Source of the DNA: Sedimentibacter hydroxybenzoicus DSM 7310
Lineage (GTDB): Bacteria > Bacillota > Clostridia > Tissierellales > Sedimentibacteraceae
Assembly: GCF_013403245.1 (NCBI RefSeq)
Contig: NZ_JACBNQ010000005.1
Coordinates: forward strand, 1 to 64,000
Direction: 5' to 3'
DNA length: 64,000 nucleotides
Shown here: positions 31,231 to 39,595 of the stretch, one piece after another
Position numbering within the stretch: position 1 is the stretch's first letter
Layout: each line of letters opens with the position of its first letter
The notes under the pieces: model-generated
Told to the model about the DNA's origin: nothing
Seen by the model: the letters and a program-made list of their open reading frames with translations, nothing else
Databases searched by the model: none
Program-made: the position numbers and the translations under genes

Positions 31231-32211
31231 CTAAAATAAACTTAGTTGATTTTCTTCGTCTATTACACTATGACAATTCTTAACTGCTTGATTGTAGTAA
31301 CTTTCTTTTAATTCAATTCCTACGGCTCTGCGTTTCATTTTTAATGCTATGTAGGCTTCACTGCCGATGCCAAGGAATGGAGTTAAAACTATATCTCCCG
31401 GATTCGTCCACAATTCTACGGCTCTCTCTATTACTTGGAGTTGCAGGGGACATATATGCCTTTCGTCTTTTTCTTCCCTTGCGTCAGTCCGATTTAAAGT
31501 ATATCCTTGGTCTATGTCCATCCATACCGGGCTTGCATATCTTCGCCATACTTGATGAGAATAAACCGGGTCTTCTTTTGCCATTGATATGTTTCTGTGC
31601 TTCTTGCTATCTTTGAGAGTTGGTTCTTTTTTAGGTGCATCCGGTTCATCTTCGCCGATAAACCTCGTAAGCCCGTCAGGATGTTTTATAGGCTCCTCAT
31701 TATCTCCCGGTTTTCTCATAGTGATTAAGTAATCAGGAAGCCCATTCCTGCACATTGCAGAATCTTTACATAGCTGCTTGTGCATTAATCCAAGTGCTTT
31801 AGTCCTTGTTGCTTCAACTAAAGGATCTTTCCAGATTATTGTCCTCGAATGATATATAAATCCGCAATCTTGAAATAATTTAATTAAATCTCCCGGGAAG
31901 TCTTTAAGTCCTATGTATCCGTCTCTTTCTTTCATCGCTGGAATATCCATGCAATGTACACTCATGAGCCTACCCGTTTTTAATATACGATAGAGTTCGA
32001 CTACAATAAATTTAAATTGTTGAAAGAATTCTTCATATGTCCTACAGTTTCCTAAATCTCTATCGCTATTTGAGTATGTGTATAAACTTACAAATGGTGG
32101 GCTGTAAATTTCAAAATGTATACTATTATCCGGTATATCTTTCAATATTTCACAGCTATCGCCGTTGTATAAACTCATTCTATCTGTAATATATTGATTA
32201 TTTACATTCAT
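31231..32211 (-). CDS. Phage DNA methyltransferase (beta-class, N4-cytosine or N6-adenine)
   Basis: 326 residues from ATG 32211 (AGAGGTG five to six bases upstream, sharing TAATG with the helicase stop). Motif IV SPPF comes first, then the AdoMet motif LTPFLGIGSEAYIALKMKRRAVGIELKESYYNQA near the C-terminus, which is the beta order. SPPF favours N4-cytosine. It may shield phage DNA from host restriction. No cognate restriction enzyme is present. Confidence 0.87.
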   Translation of the reverse strand: MNVNNQYITDRMSLYNGDSCEILKDIPDNSIHFEIYSPPFVSLYTYSNSDRDLGNCRTYEEFFQQFKFIVVELYRILKTGRLMSVHCMDIPAMKERDGYIGLKDFPGDLIKLFQDCGFIYHSRTIIWKDPLVEATRTKALGLMHKQLCKDSAMCRNGLPDYLITMRKPGDNEEPIKHPDGLTRFIGEDEPDAPKKEPTLKDSKKHRNISMAKEDPVYSHQVWRRYASPVWMDIDQGYTLNRTDAREEKDERHICPLQLQVIERAVELWTNPGDIVLTPFLGIGSEAYIALKMKRRAVGIELKESYYNQAVKNCHSVIDEENQLSLF

Positions 32212-33584
32212 TAAATCACCTCTTTTAACCATGAAGGTATTTCCAGTTTCTGTTTTGGGTTGTAATCTATGACATTCCTCGTTGTGTTTCTAATCTCATT
32301 CTTAAGTATTTCAGAGGTCAGATCTACCATATTTCTTGACATCTTTTGAGCCTGTTCTTCTTTTCTCTTAATGTTTTCAAGTACACTTTCCTCTTTCTCC
32401 GAGATAACAACATGTACATTAACTTCTTTAGTTTGTCCAAATCTATAGCATCTTCTGATTGCTTGATAGAATCTTTCGTAGCTGTCTGATAGTCCGCAAA
32501 ATATCACGTCGTTACAATTCTGCCAGTTCATCCCGAATCCTGCTATCTTAGGTTTTGTTACTAAATATTTAACGTCATTCGTTGCAAACCCTATCAAAGC
32601 ATTTTCTTTATGTTCCGGTGTGTCAGATCCTTTTACTTCTACTGCTCCCGGAATTGCTTTAGTTAAAGCTGTGCTTTCATCATTGTAATCGCACCATACC
32701 AAGCAGTTATCCGTTCCTTGAACTAATTCAACCGTCTTATTAACCCTCTCCTTTAAACTTTCTTTTCTAGCTTGTCTTCTTTCATCTAATGTTTGAGCCG
32801 GCAGCACTATAAACATATTTTCATTGACAGGACTTTCTACAAAGTGAGTCTGGATGTTCAGTTTAGGAAGCTTATACTTACTTCCGTCATATCCTAAATC
32901 TTCAGGATTCTTAACTACCATAGCCCAAGATGCTATCCACTTCCAAAATTCTGTCTCTGCATGTCCTTTCAGTCTCCATTTTGCTGTATCTCCACTATCA
33001 TGCACAAAGAATGTTGCAAGCATTTCTGACCTTGACATAACCCCCAAGAATTCCGCATGATTGCCTAATTCTTCATAATCATTTGGAGCCGGTGTTGCTG
33101 TACATGCTAATTTGTAGGGTGTATATATGAATAGGTCAAGCATTTGCTGTGTTGTTTTACCTGAGAAACTTTTTATAATAGAGCTTTCATCCAAAACTAC
33201 ACCTACAAAATCATTAATATCAAAGCGATGCAGCATTTCATAGTTTGTAATATTAATCCCATCTTTAGCATCTATCTGACTTCTGCAAGCATTGACTTTT
33301 ATGCCGAACTTTTGACCTTCTCTTACTGTCTGTTTGCTAACTGCCAATGGGGCAAGGATTAATATTTTACCGCCTGTGTACTTACAAATTTCATCGGCCC
33401 ATGATAATTGTGTTATTGTCTTGCCTAATCCTGTATCTAAAAACATTGCGGATTTACCCTTTTTTAATGCCCACCCTGTAATGTCTCTCTGAAAATCAAA
33501 CAAATATTTGTTATTAGACTCGCAATCAAATCCGGAAGGATTTATAGTTATTTGTTTACTTTTTAAAAATTCCTCGTATGTCAT
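32211..33584 (-). CDS. SNF2-family DNA helicase/ATPase
   Basis: 457 residues. Walker A region FLDTGLGKTITQL, motif II VVLDESSIIKS (DESS instead of DEAH), motif III ACTATPAPND, and motif VI QAIRRCYRFGQTKEVNVHVV. This is the compact SNF2 helicase common in Firmicutes phage replication modules. It overlaps the upstream gene by 4 bases. Confidence 0.92.
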   Translation of the reverse strand: MTYEEFLKSKQITINPSGFDCESNNKYLFDFQRDITGWALKKGKSAMFLDTGLGKTITQLSWADEICKYTGGKILILAPLAVSKQTVREGQKFGIKVNACRSQIDAKDGINITNYEMLHRFDINDFVGVVLDESSIIKSFSGKTTQQMLDLFIYTPYKLACTATPAPNDYEELGNHAEFLGVMSRSEMLATFFVHDSGDTAKWRLKGHAETEFWKWIASWAMVVKNPEDLGYDGSKYKLPKLNIQTHFVESPVNENMFIVLPAQTLDERRQARKESLKERVNKTVELVQGTDNCLVWCDYNDESTALTKAIPGAVEVKGSDTPEHKENALIGFATNDVKYLVTKPKIAGFGMNWQNCNDVIFCGLSDSYERFYQAIRRCYRFGQTKEVNVHVVISEKEESVLENIKRKEEQAQKMSRNMVDLTSEILKNEIRNTTRNVIDYNPKQKLEIPSWLKEVI

Positions 33585-33823
33585 TTATCCCCCTTTCTGA
33601 ACTTCTCCTGTAGCTCGAGTAATTTCTTATCCATATCAGCTATCTCTTCAATCATATTCACGTTACTAAAGTTCAACAGATGCTGATCTCCGGTTCCTGT
33701 TTTTATAAGCACTGCATTACCCTCTTGTGTTATCTCGGCAACGTTGTAAAAATTCCTGCTTGTAGATATAGCGTTGAACCATACTTTTATAGTCGATCCA
33801 TCAAATAATGCTTTCATTTTCAA
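33581..33823 (-). CDS. Hypothetical phage protein (80 aa)
   Basis: MKMKALFDGSTIKVWFNAISTSRNFYNVAEITQEGNAVLIKTGTGDQHLLNFSNVNMIEEI: a small beta-rich domain then a coiled-coil tail. Overlaps both neighbours by 4 bases (dnaC-like upstream, helicase downstream). No family recognised. Confidence 0.68.
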   Translation of the reverse strand: MKMKALFDGSTIKVWFNAISTSRNFYNVAEITQEGNAVLIKTGTGDQHLLNFSNVNMIEEIADMDKKLLELQEKFRKGDK

Positions 33824-34578
33824 CTCCTTAACCTATAATTGTTGCTTGTATTGTTTTGAACCTCTACCATGTAATCCTTGCACATTTCATAGATTCTGCT
33901 ACCGATGGCTTCATCGAAATTCAATAGGTCTTCTATTCCGTATTCGCTTGATACGATGATAGGCTTGCGGTTGATATATCTGTAGTTGATTATCTCAAAC
34001 ATGATGTTTTTATCCGAATCTGATGTTTTACCTTTTAGCATATCATCAATCAGCAGTACTTTTGCATTTTGAAATCTATCAAGTTGCCTGCGGTAATATT
34101 CTTCATCGGTCATGTTTTGCTTTATGGATGTAATTGTATCCCTGTAACTGAAATACACTACCGGAAGCTTTTTACTTTTCATGATGTTTAGTCCCAACGC
34201 CAAAGTTAAATGCGTCTTGCCTGAGCCTACTTGTCCAAGAAGAGCTATTGAATTTTGCCTGTCATTCATTATCTTCGTGAAGTTCTGATAATATTGTGTT
34301 GCTGTGATTTTCATACTCTTTGAAGTTTCGTTCCACTCCTGAAAGTTTGAAAATGTATAGTTCTCATCCTTAATACCGCTATTTTCAAACATCATCAATG
34401 CTTCTTTCACAGCAAAACATTCACATCGTTTAAAAATATTTCCATCAACCAGCCATCCCGTATCTTTGCATTTATCACATTCATATTGGCTCGTCTCCGA
34501 TGTCGTCTGTCGATTCTCCTGTATTCTTTTCACTACACTTTTTAGGTGTAAACTGAATTCTGTTTCCGTATTTTCCAA
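33820..34578 (-). CDS. DnaC/IstB-like helicase loader ATPase
   Basis: N-terminal CDKCKDTGW...RCEC zinc knuckle, then an AAA+ core: GQVGSGKTHLTLAL (Walker A), VLLIDDML (Walker B) and SSEYGIEDL. It loads the replicative helicase with the upstream organizer. I choose TTG at 34578, which has AAGGGGG about eight bases upstream. An ATG at 34611 also exists. Either way it overlaps the organizer gene by about 100 bases in another frame. Confidence 0.9.
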   Translation of the reverse strand: MENTETEFSLHLKSVVKRIQENRQTTSETSQYECDKCKDTGWLVDGNIFKRCECFAVKEALMMFENSGIKDENYTFSNFQEWNETSKSMKITATQYYQNFTKIMNDRQNSIALLGQVGSGKTHLTLALGLNIMKSKKLPVVYFSYRDTITSIKQNMTDEEYYRRQLDRFQNAKVLLIDDMLKGKTSDSDKNIMFEIINYRYINRKPIIVSSEYGIEDLLNFDEAIGSRIYEMCKDYMVEVQNNTSNNYRLRS

Positions 34579-35305
34579 CTTTTTCGCCCCCTTGATTAAG
34601 GTAACCCTCAAATTTATTTCCGAACAAAGTCTCTGGTCTTAGATATTTCTGCATCTTAGCGTCGTTGAGCCATTCACACACTTTTATATCAATGACTTTT
34701 TTAAAATCATCTAAGGTGAACCCCTCTTCTAATCTTGCTTTTATCTTAGCCGTCGTTGGCTTTGTATTGTGCTTATAGTTCCTGTTGGCTTTTTCATTTA
34801 GGTAGTTTATTATTTCTTTGCAGGCATCAGAGGTCGAGCCTGCTCGATTATATATATCTCTATCTATCTCTTTATCTATCTCTATATCTATCTCTGTGTT
34901 ACCATTTGTTACATGAGTGTTACATTGTAACAATTTTTGTTGCTCTCTATACTTTCTAACCCTTGCAGCAACGGATGTTTCACTTCCTATGAGTTCAATT
35001 GTATTTGGAAGTAAAAACTGTTCATCATTTATAGGTTCAACTATTCCGTGCTTTTCTAAATAAAGCCATGTAACCTTAACATTTTCAACGTCTTCATCTA
35101 ATTCTAAGGCTAATTCTTCAATAATGTTGTTTTCTATGCCCTCAAATATCAAAACCCCATCTGTTTTTAAGCTTAAAAGTTGCAATTTTAGGTATATTAT
35201 TGTGTATGTATCTCCACCGGCTATCTTACGGAGTTTTTTAATCTCTTTTCGTTTAAAAAAATCATCCTTAAGCTTCAGCCAATAGTATTTTTTGTTGTCT
35301 GACAA
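34481..35305 (-). CDS. Phage replisome organizer with conserved C-terminal domain
   Basis: 274 residues. The N-terminal 100 residues (YYWLKLKDDFFKRKEIKKLRKIAGGDTYTIIYLKLQLLSLK) are the phage replisome organizer winged-helix domain. The C-terminal IINYLNEKANRNYKHNTKPTTAKIKARL...YLRPETLFGNKFEGYLNQ is the Phg_2220_C type. It binds the origin, probably within or near its own gene, and recruits the DnaC-like loader. A low-complexity IDIEIDKEID linker is coded by the repeat at 34848-34894. Confidence 0.92.
   Translation of the reverse strand: MSDNKKYYWLKLKDDFFKRKEIKKLRKIAGGDTYTIIYLKLQLLSLKTDGVLIFEGIENNIIEELALELDEDVENVKVTWLYLEKHGIVEPINDEQFLLPNTIELIGSETSVAARVRKYREQQKLLQCNTHVTNGNTEIDIEIDKEIDRDIYNRAGSTSDACKEIINYLNEKANRNYKHNTKPTTAKIKARLEEGFTLDDFKKVIDIKVCEWLNDAKMQKYLRPETLFGNKFEGYLNQGGEKVGKYGNRIQFTPKKCSEKNTGESTDDIGDEPI
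34848..34894. repeat. TATC/TCTATC microsatellite within the replisome organizer gene
   Basis: About 47 bases of (TATC)n-like repeats code for alternating Ile/Asp/Glu residues in the linker between the two domains. It could be iteron-like or simply a slippage-prone linker. Confidence 0.6.
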
Positions 35306-35309
35306 TTTA

Positions 35310-35852
35310 TCACCTGCCCCACCGTTCTTTAAGTTGCTCTATCTCTTTAGGTGTCATAGTGTTTATTCCTAATTCTTTAGCTTGTGTTATTATTTCATCT
35401 AAAAGCAAACTCATTTCTTTTGTATCGTATGTGCTACTTCCGTAATAATTTATTATGGTTGTGTAACCCTCTAATTTACTGTCTCGCATAATTTCGGATT
35501 GCCAACCTAAACCTTTACTTTCCCATACCTCAATCCAACGTTCTACAGCGTCGTTTCGTATAGGTGTTATCTCAAATGGACCTACCTGTCTAACAGCTTG
35601 TTTGTATACAAATTCCTTTGTATTCCCTATTACCTCTGATATCTTCTGACAAAGTACGAAACAATAAGCATTAGCATCCAACGACCGCTTTTTCTTTTTA
35701 TGGTCTATCTTGCACACCTTTAACTTTTCATCACTCAGCAATTGATTTAACGGCTCCATGTTACCTTGTTCTTCCTTGGGGACTATCAATGTAACATGAT
35801 AATCCCCTGTAAAATCTCTTGTTATACTTCCTGACTTAACTGTTACTTCCAT
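35310..35852 (-). CDS. NinB-like recombination protein
   Basis: 180 residues from ATG 35852 (AGGTG upstream). The segment KKKRSLDANAYCFVLCQKISEVIGNTKEFVYKQAVRQVG matches the RSLDxNA core of NinB-like phage recombination proteins (ssDNA-binding, lambda Orf functional group). It sits directly between an HNH-type protein and the replisome organizer. Family assignment is moderate. Confidence 0.65.
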   Translation of the reverse strand: MEVTVKSGSITRDFTGDYHVTLIVPKEEQGNMEPLNQLLSDEKLKVCKIDHKKKKRSLDANAYCFVLCQKISEVIGNTKEFVYKQAVRQVGPFEITPIRNDAVERWIEVWESKGLGWQSEIMRDSKLEGYTTIINYYGSSTYDTKEMSLLLDEIITQAKELGINTMTPKEIEQLKERWGR

Positions 35853-35856
35853 AGCA

Positions 35857-36141
35857 TCACCTGTAATTTTTTCCAAACAGCTTCATAAACTCTTCAAAGG
35901 AAAAGTTCTTTTCAAATTCTATCTGTGCAAGTTGCTTGATCCGAATGTCTAACTCTTTGTTATGATGCACTCCATTAGGTCCGGTATGACAATTCATACA
36001 AAGAGGAACTTTCATACCATGCTTTTCTGACTGTTTTCTATTTGCAGTCCCGAAGAATACATGATGCTCTTGTAGATTTTGAGTAGTACCGCATATAAAG
36101 CAATGCTCCCAATCAGTTGTCACTATACTATTCCGTTTCAT
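35857..36141 (-). CDS. HNH-like putative nuclease/recombination protein
   Basis: 94 residues with HCFICGTTQNLQEHHVFFG and VPLCMNCHTGPNGVHHN: a CxxC pair, HH core and CxxCH, a treble-clef HNH layout. Such proteins lie beside ERF/NinB in phage recombination modules. Start chosen at ATG 36141 because GGTG is spaced 7 bases upstream. An ATG at 36153 is also in frame. Confidence 0.75.
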   Translation of the reverse strand: MKRNSIVTTDWEHCFICGTTQNLQEHHVFFGTANRKQSEKHGMKVPLCMNCHTGPNGVHHNKELDIRIKQLAQIEFEKNFSFEEFMKLFGKNYR

Positions 36142-36727
36142 TGATTTCACCATCTTTGAGCTTTAATAGCTTTTTATATCCGGTCAAGAGTTGGTCATAT
36201 TCTGCTTTTGTCAACAAATCAGGAGTTTCCTTGTGATAATTTTTCTCTATCTGCTTGAAAATAGTTGCTTTACTGTATCCTGCTTGCGTTGCAGTTTCAA
36301 AGAGTTTTAGAATATCTTCATTTGAAACATCGCCAGTTTGATTAGTTATATCGCTATCCGAATTATCATCAATGCAGAACAATCCGTTTAATGCATACTT
36401 TCTTGCGTAACTGCTTGCTGCCCCGGTTATTTGACTGCCATCCATTCCTTTTTTGGTTTCTTCTTCTCTTGCAAATGCTGATACGCTTGTTTTTTCTGTT
36501 GTTTCTACGTCAACCAATGTTGCAATAGCCTGTACATAAAACCGTTCGCCCTCTTTAATTAATTGGTCGTGTAATTGGAGTACTAACCCCTCTTTTTTCA
36601 ACAAAGGTTTTACGGCTTCAAGTATATTTTCACAACTTCTATATTTATATTTGCCGAATGTGTTATATTGACCTTTAGGGGCTTTTAACTCGGCTTGTAC
36701 ATTTAAGAGTTTATTGAAGATGCTCAT
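36128..36727 (-). CDS. erf: ERF-family single-strand annealing protein
   Basis: 199 residues. The N-terminal two thirds (KAPKGQYNTFGKYKYRSCENILEAVKPLLKKEGLVLQL ... GSQITGAASSYARKYALNGLFCIDDNSDSD) is the ERF core. It anneals complementary ssDNA and works with SSB (30661-31101). Overlaps the coiled-coil protein gene by 17 bases. Confidence 0.94.
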   Translation of the reverse strand: MSIFNKLLNVQAELKAPKGQYNTFGKYKYRSCENILEAVKPLLKKEGLVLQLHDQLIKEGERFYVQAIATLVDVETTEKTSVSAFAREEETKKGMDGSQITGAASSYARKYALNGLFCIDDNSDSDITNQTGDVSNEDILKLFETATQAGYSKATIFKQIEKNYHKETPDLLTKAEYDQLLTGYKKLLKLKDGEINETE

Positions 36728-36953
36728 AGTATTTGCCTATCCTTTCTTCTTTTTCGCTTTTCTCACGTTCTAAATACCTTTGGTGTATTTCTAATTCCTC
36801 GATGGAATATTTAATTATCTCTTCAAAGCTATCATTTACAATGTCTTGTAGTCTGAATATAGCTGTCTGAACATTATTAATATCCTCTTCTAGTTGGTCT
36901 CTTTCTTCTTCTAAATCATCAATGTTTATTGATATAAACTCGTTGTATGTCAT
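36711..36953 (-). CDS. Coiled-coil phage protein (80 aa)
   Basis: Strongly helical and acidic: INIDDLEEERDQLEEDINNVQTAIFRLQDIV. Short proteins of this sort precede ERF or RecT genes and may be structural or regulatory partners. No family recognised. ATGA overlap with the upstream gene. Confidence 0.68.
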   Translation of the reverse strand: MTYNEFISINIDDLEEERDQLEEDINNVQTAIFRLQDIVNDSFEEIIKYSIEELEIHQRYLEREKSEKEERIGKYYEHLQ

Positions 36954-37837
36954 TGTTCATCACACGCCACAAACTTATTATTTTTCAACATGTAGAATGT
37001 GTTTTCTTTTATCTTCTTGCCGTCTATTCTTTTGGTCTGAACATTAACACGATGCCATTTTCCATGCTCGTCCTGTTCCCACTCAGCTAAGGTTAACCAG
37101 CAACCTTTTGCGCCCTTTGCCTTACCCTTTCTTCCAAGTGCAATAGCACAACCTTCAGCTAATTTCTTACCTTCTTTGATTTCCGCACTTCCACAATCCC
37201 CGATGGCGGTTGCTACAGCCCAATCACCCTCGGCTTGTGCTCCTGCTCGGTATCCTGTGGCTTGTGCTCCTGCTCGGTCTCCTGTGGCTTGTGCTCCTGC
37301 TTGGTATCCTGTGGCTTGTGCTCCTGCTTGGTATCCTGTGGCTTGTGCTCCTGCTCGGTCTCCTGTGGCTTGTGCTCCTGCTTGGTATCCTGTGGCTTGT
37401 GCTCCTGCTTGGTATCCTGTGGCTTGTGCTCCTGCTTGGTCTCCTGTGGCTTGTGCTCCTGCTTGGTATCCTGTGGCTTGTGCTCCTGCTCGGTCTCCTG
37501 TGGTGCTATTTTCTTTTTTCCAATCCACTCTATCTAAAATAAACTTTACGCCAGCTTCTATGATTCCTTTTAAGCCTATCTCTACGCCTACACGAATTTT
37601 AGATACCGCTACCTTGCTATCTCTGCCATCCCTATCAACATCTCCATCTCCTTCAACTTCGCAATATCTACTGTCCGATGGAGGATAATATTCAAACACA
37701 TTTAGAGGATCTTCGCAAAAGTGGAATCCTTTGCTACAAGCTTTTATATTTCCTTCTTGTTCGTATTCCTTGCCTACTTCGTACTTAAAGCCTCTGCATT
37801 TTAAATCTTTATCGAACCCCTTATATCCTTTTATCAT
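36950..37837 (-). CDS. DUF7666-like phage protein with ten 9-residue repeats
   Basis: 295 residues. The N-terminus (YKGFDKDLKCRGFKYEVGKEYEQEG...ACSKGFHFCEDPLNVFEYYPP) resembles the DUF7666 phage family. Residues about 114-203 are ten copies of AGAQATG(Y/D)(Q/R), followed by a decayed set (AGAQAEGDWAVATAIG) and a globular tail (KKLAEGCAIALGRKGKAKGAKGCWLTLAEWE). Such Gly/Ala repeats probably form a beta-roll or helix. The role is unknown. Located in the early region, so not a tail fibre. Confidence 0.75.
   Translation of the reverse strand: MIKGYKGFDKDLKCRGFKYEVGKEYEQEGNIKACSKGFHFCEDPLNVFEYYPPSDSRYCEVEGDGDVDRDGRDSKVAVSKIRVGVEIGLKGIIEAGVKFILDRVDWKKENSTTGDRAGAQATGYQAGAQATGDQAGAQATGYQAGAQATGYQAGAQATGDRAGAQATGYQAGAQATGYQAGAQATGDRAGAQATGYRAGAQAEGDWAVATAIGDCGSAEIKEGKKLAEGCAIALGRKGKAKGAKGCWLTLAEWEQDEHGKWHRVNVQTKRIDGKKIKENTFYMLKNNKFVACDEQ
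37228..37497. repeat. Ten 27-bp tandem repeats
   Basis: Units CTCCTGCTCGGTATCCTG + TGGCTTGTG (27 bp) differ only in a few bases that switch Y/D and Q/R in the protein. Because 27 is a multiple of 3, the opposite strand also stays open in three frames, creating false ORFs. Confidence 0.97.
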
Positions 37838-38119
37838 CTATATTTCCTCCTCGATTTTATTTTCATCACCTTCAAATAAAAGTGTTTGTGCTATGCAGTA
37901 AAATGTCATTCCTGCTATTACAACGCTATACTTGTATGGATATTCTTCGTCGGATGATTTACTAATTGTGTATTTTCTATCCCCTAAAATATTTATAAAT
38001 GTTTCTCTTGTAACATGAAATCCGCTATATTCTCCGTAACTGTATATTCCTAATTTATCTGCTTTCATCACGGATACTTTTAATTCAGATGCAATATTTG
38101 TAAATTCTTCTATATTCAT
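37838..38119 (-). CDS. Hypothetical phage protein (93 aa)
   Basis: MNIEEFTNIASELKVSVMKADKLGIYSYGEYSGFHVTRETFINILGDRKYTISKSSDEEYPYKYSVVIAGMTFYCI: alpha/beta, acidic. GGAGG precedes the start. It abuts the repeat protein gene. No family recognised. Confidence 0.65.
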   Translation of the reverse strand: MNIEEFTNIASELKVSVMKADKLGIYSYGEYSGFHVTRETFINILGDRKYTISKSSDEEYPYKYSVVIAGMTFYCIAQTLLFEGDENKIEEEI

Positions 38120-38179
38120 ATAAATTTCCTCCTTGATTTTTCTTACTGTGTTTTGTATAATAAAGAAAATGTTTTATTT

Positions 38180-38365
38180 TTATTTGCCCATTGCCGTGGG
38201 CTTTTTTCTTTTATTCTGTATCTTTAATCCTAATTTGTTTCTGTACGTTCCTACAGATGAAGCCGATACCTTCAAGACATCTGATATCTCTATGTCGTTG
38301 TAGTTATTTAGATATAGATTCATGAAGTGTTTATCCAAAATATCTTTTACCGACTCACAACCCAT
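38180..38365 (-). CDS. Small HTH phage protein (61 aa)
   Basis: DILDKHFMNLYLNNYNDIEISDVLKVSASSVGTYRNKLGLK is a helix-turn-helix of the resolvase or sigma-region-4 sort. A basic tail follows. Likely a transcription factor of the early region. Confidence 0.68.
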   Translation of the reverse strand: MGCESVKDILDKHFMNLYLNNYNDIEISDVLKVSASSVGTYRNKLGLKIQNKRKKPTAMGK

Positions 38366-38384
38366 TGTAGGTGTAGCGATTGAC

Positions 38385-38567
38385 CTAGTAACTTTCTACA
38401 ATTCCATAAAATGAATCATCTGCAAAATTAACTTGCATTCCGTCGAGTGTGTCAGTGTGGTTGCCTAAGTTTTGCTTAATGCCCCTTTGAGCATTCTTTA
38501 AAAATTTTTCCTTGCTGAATTTCCTTGTAATTGCTCTATCTTGAGCCGGTTCAAATATCCGTGCCAT
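38385..38567 (-). CDS. Hypothetical phage protein (60 aa)
   Basis: MARIFEPAQDRAITRKFSKEKFLKNAQRGIKQNLGNHTDTLDGMQVNFADDSFYGIVESY. Basic N-terminal half, acidic C-terminal half. It starts inside the end of the 56-aa gene upstream (17-base overlap). No family recognised. Confidence 0.65.
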   Translation of the reverse strand: MARIFEPAQDRAITRKFSKEKFLKNAQRGIKQNLGNHTDTLDGMQVNFADDSFYGIVESY

Positions 38568-38721
38568 TTGTTGCCTCCAGTTCCTTTTCGAGCTCTTTAA
38601 GTTTCTCTTTGTATTGCTTAGCCTTTTGGATTGCTCTCCATTCAGCTATCTCTACAGCTCCAATTTCCATTTTTATCTCATTAACTGTTCTTTTTTTCGG
38701 TTCTCCTGCAAATAGACCCAT
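38551..38721 (-). CDS. Small coiled-coil phage protein (56 aa)
   Basis: Opens at an ATG directly after the stop of the 3D-domain gene: MGLFAGEPKKRTVNEIKMEIGAVEIAEWRAIQ, then KEKLKELEKELEATNG. It is a short helical protein with its stop inside the next gene. The gap it fills and the overlaps on both sides support that it is real. Confidence 0.68.
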   Translation of the reverse strand: MGLFAGEPKKRTVNEIKMEIGAVEIAEWRAIQKAKQYKEKLKELEKELEATNGTDI

Positions 38722-39279
38722 TTATTTTTCCCCCTCTACTATCCAAACATCCGCCATATGCCGCCCTGCTTCTAATGCTGCCTCATGGCTATCCATATAC
38801 ACATCAAGTCTATTTCCTTTTATAGCTCCGCCTTTGTCTTCCACGACCCGGTAACCAATCCCATCTATGTATATCTGCGTGCCTACCTTAAATACATCCC
38901 AATCAGCAGCGATAGTTTGTCCCTCTGTCGCAAGTGTACCGGATGCCGTTATACCGTAGTAGGGATCTCCGGGATATTTGCCTGTTGATTCGGGTCCGGC
39001 GGTGTAATATGTTACTTCAAATTCGCCTACATACTTCATTTTCAATTCTTCTTGTGTCAGATCTTCCTCTACTTCCATATGTAAAAACGCAATCTCTAAC
39101 ATTTCTATGTACTCCTGCTTGTCCTTTAATCGTGCAGCTTGTCTACTGTTTTGGTACTGTAGTTCTGCGATATCTGTCTGCATTGCCTTTGCATCTAATC
39201 CGGTTATTACGAGAGCTACAAGACAGATGATAAGACATATAAGGAATATTGTTCTTTCGAGTTTTAGTTTTTTAATCAA
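38722..39279 (-). CDS. Membrane-anchored 3D-domain protein
   Basis: 185 residues: one transmembrane helix (12-30), a coiled coil (35-75) and a C-terminal 3D domain (VTYYTAGPEST...YGITASGTLATEGQTIAAD...VGTQIYIDGIGYRVVEDKGGAIKGNRLDVYM) with the three conserved Asp. 3D domains occur in RpfB/YabE-like cell-wall lytic proteins. In a prophage early region it may modify the host wall or exclude other phages. That is inference. Confidence 0.83.
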   Translation of the reverse strand: MIKKLKLERTIFLICLIICLVALVITGLDAKAMQTDIAELQYQNSRQAARLKDKQEYIEMLEIAFLHMEVEEDLTQEELKMKYVGEFEVTYYTAGPESTGKYPGDPYYGITASGTLATEGQTIAADWDVFKVGTQIYIDGIGYRVVEDKGGAIKGNRLDVYMDSHEAALEAGRHMADVWIVEGEK

Positions 39280-39584
39280 TTTTTCACCCCTTCTTTCACT
39301 GAGATTATTTGAGAAGATGCAGCTAATATCTGGCTAATTATCCCTTTTAGTTTAGTGTTTTCTGCTTGAAGTTCTTCGAGTTCTCTTTCCAATCGCCTGC
39401 GCTCCAAAGGTGAAAATCTTTCAAGTTTAATTCCTTCGAGTTCTGCGATATGCTGTTCTGAAAATCTTGGCGCAGGTATCCCTTTACAAGGTGTTAAGAT
39501 ACCTTCTTTTCTCCAATTGTCTATTGTTGCTTCATTCACTTGCCAACGTTCAGCAAGGTCTTTACGGGTTAATAGTTGTGCCAT
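39276..39584 (-). CDS. MerR/HTH_17-type DNA-binding phage protein
   Basis: 102 residues: LLTRKDLAERWQVNEATIDNWRKEGILTPCKGIPAPRFSEQHIAELEG is a winged HTH of the excisionase/HTH_17 class, followed by a leucine-rich coiled coil (RRRLERELEELQAENTKLKG). It could be an early regulator. An excisionase role is possible but it is far from attR. Confidence 0.8.
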   Translation of the reverse strand: MAQLLTRKDLAERWQVNEATIDNWRKEGILTPCKGIPAPRFSEQHIAELEGIKLERFSPLERRRLERELEELQAENTKLKGIISQILAASSQIISVKEGVKN

Positions 39585-39595
39585 ACGAAGACCTC

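Noticed and set aside
34848-34894. Phase-variable microsatellite
   Set aside because: Most repeat blocks are interrupted, and the encoded linker stays in frame. There is no sign that slippage switches expression, so it is listed only as a repeat.
37176-37688. Long plus-strand frames over the 27-bp repeats
   Set aside because: They exist only because a 27-bp tandem repeat keeps every frame open. They have no RBS, and the minus-strand gene is embedded in an operon.
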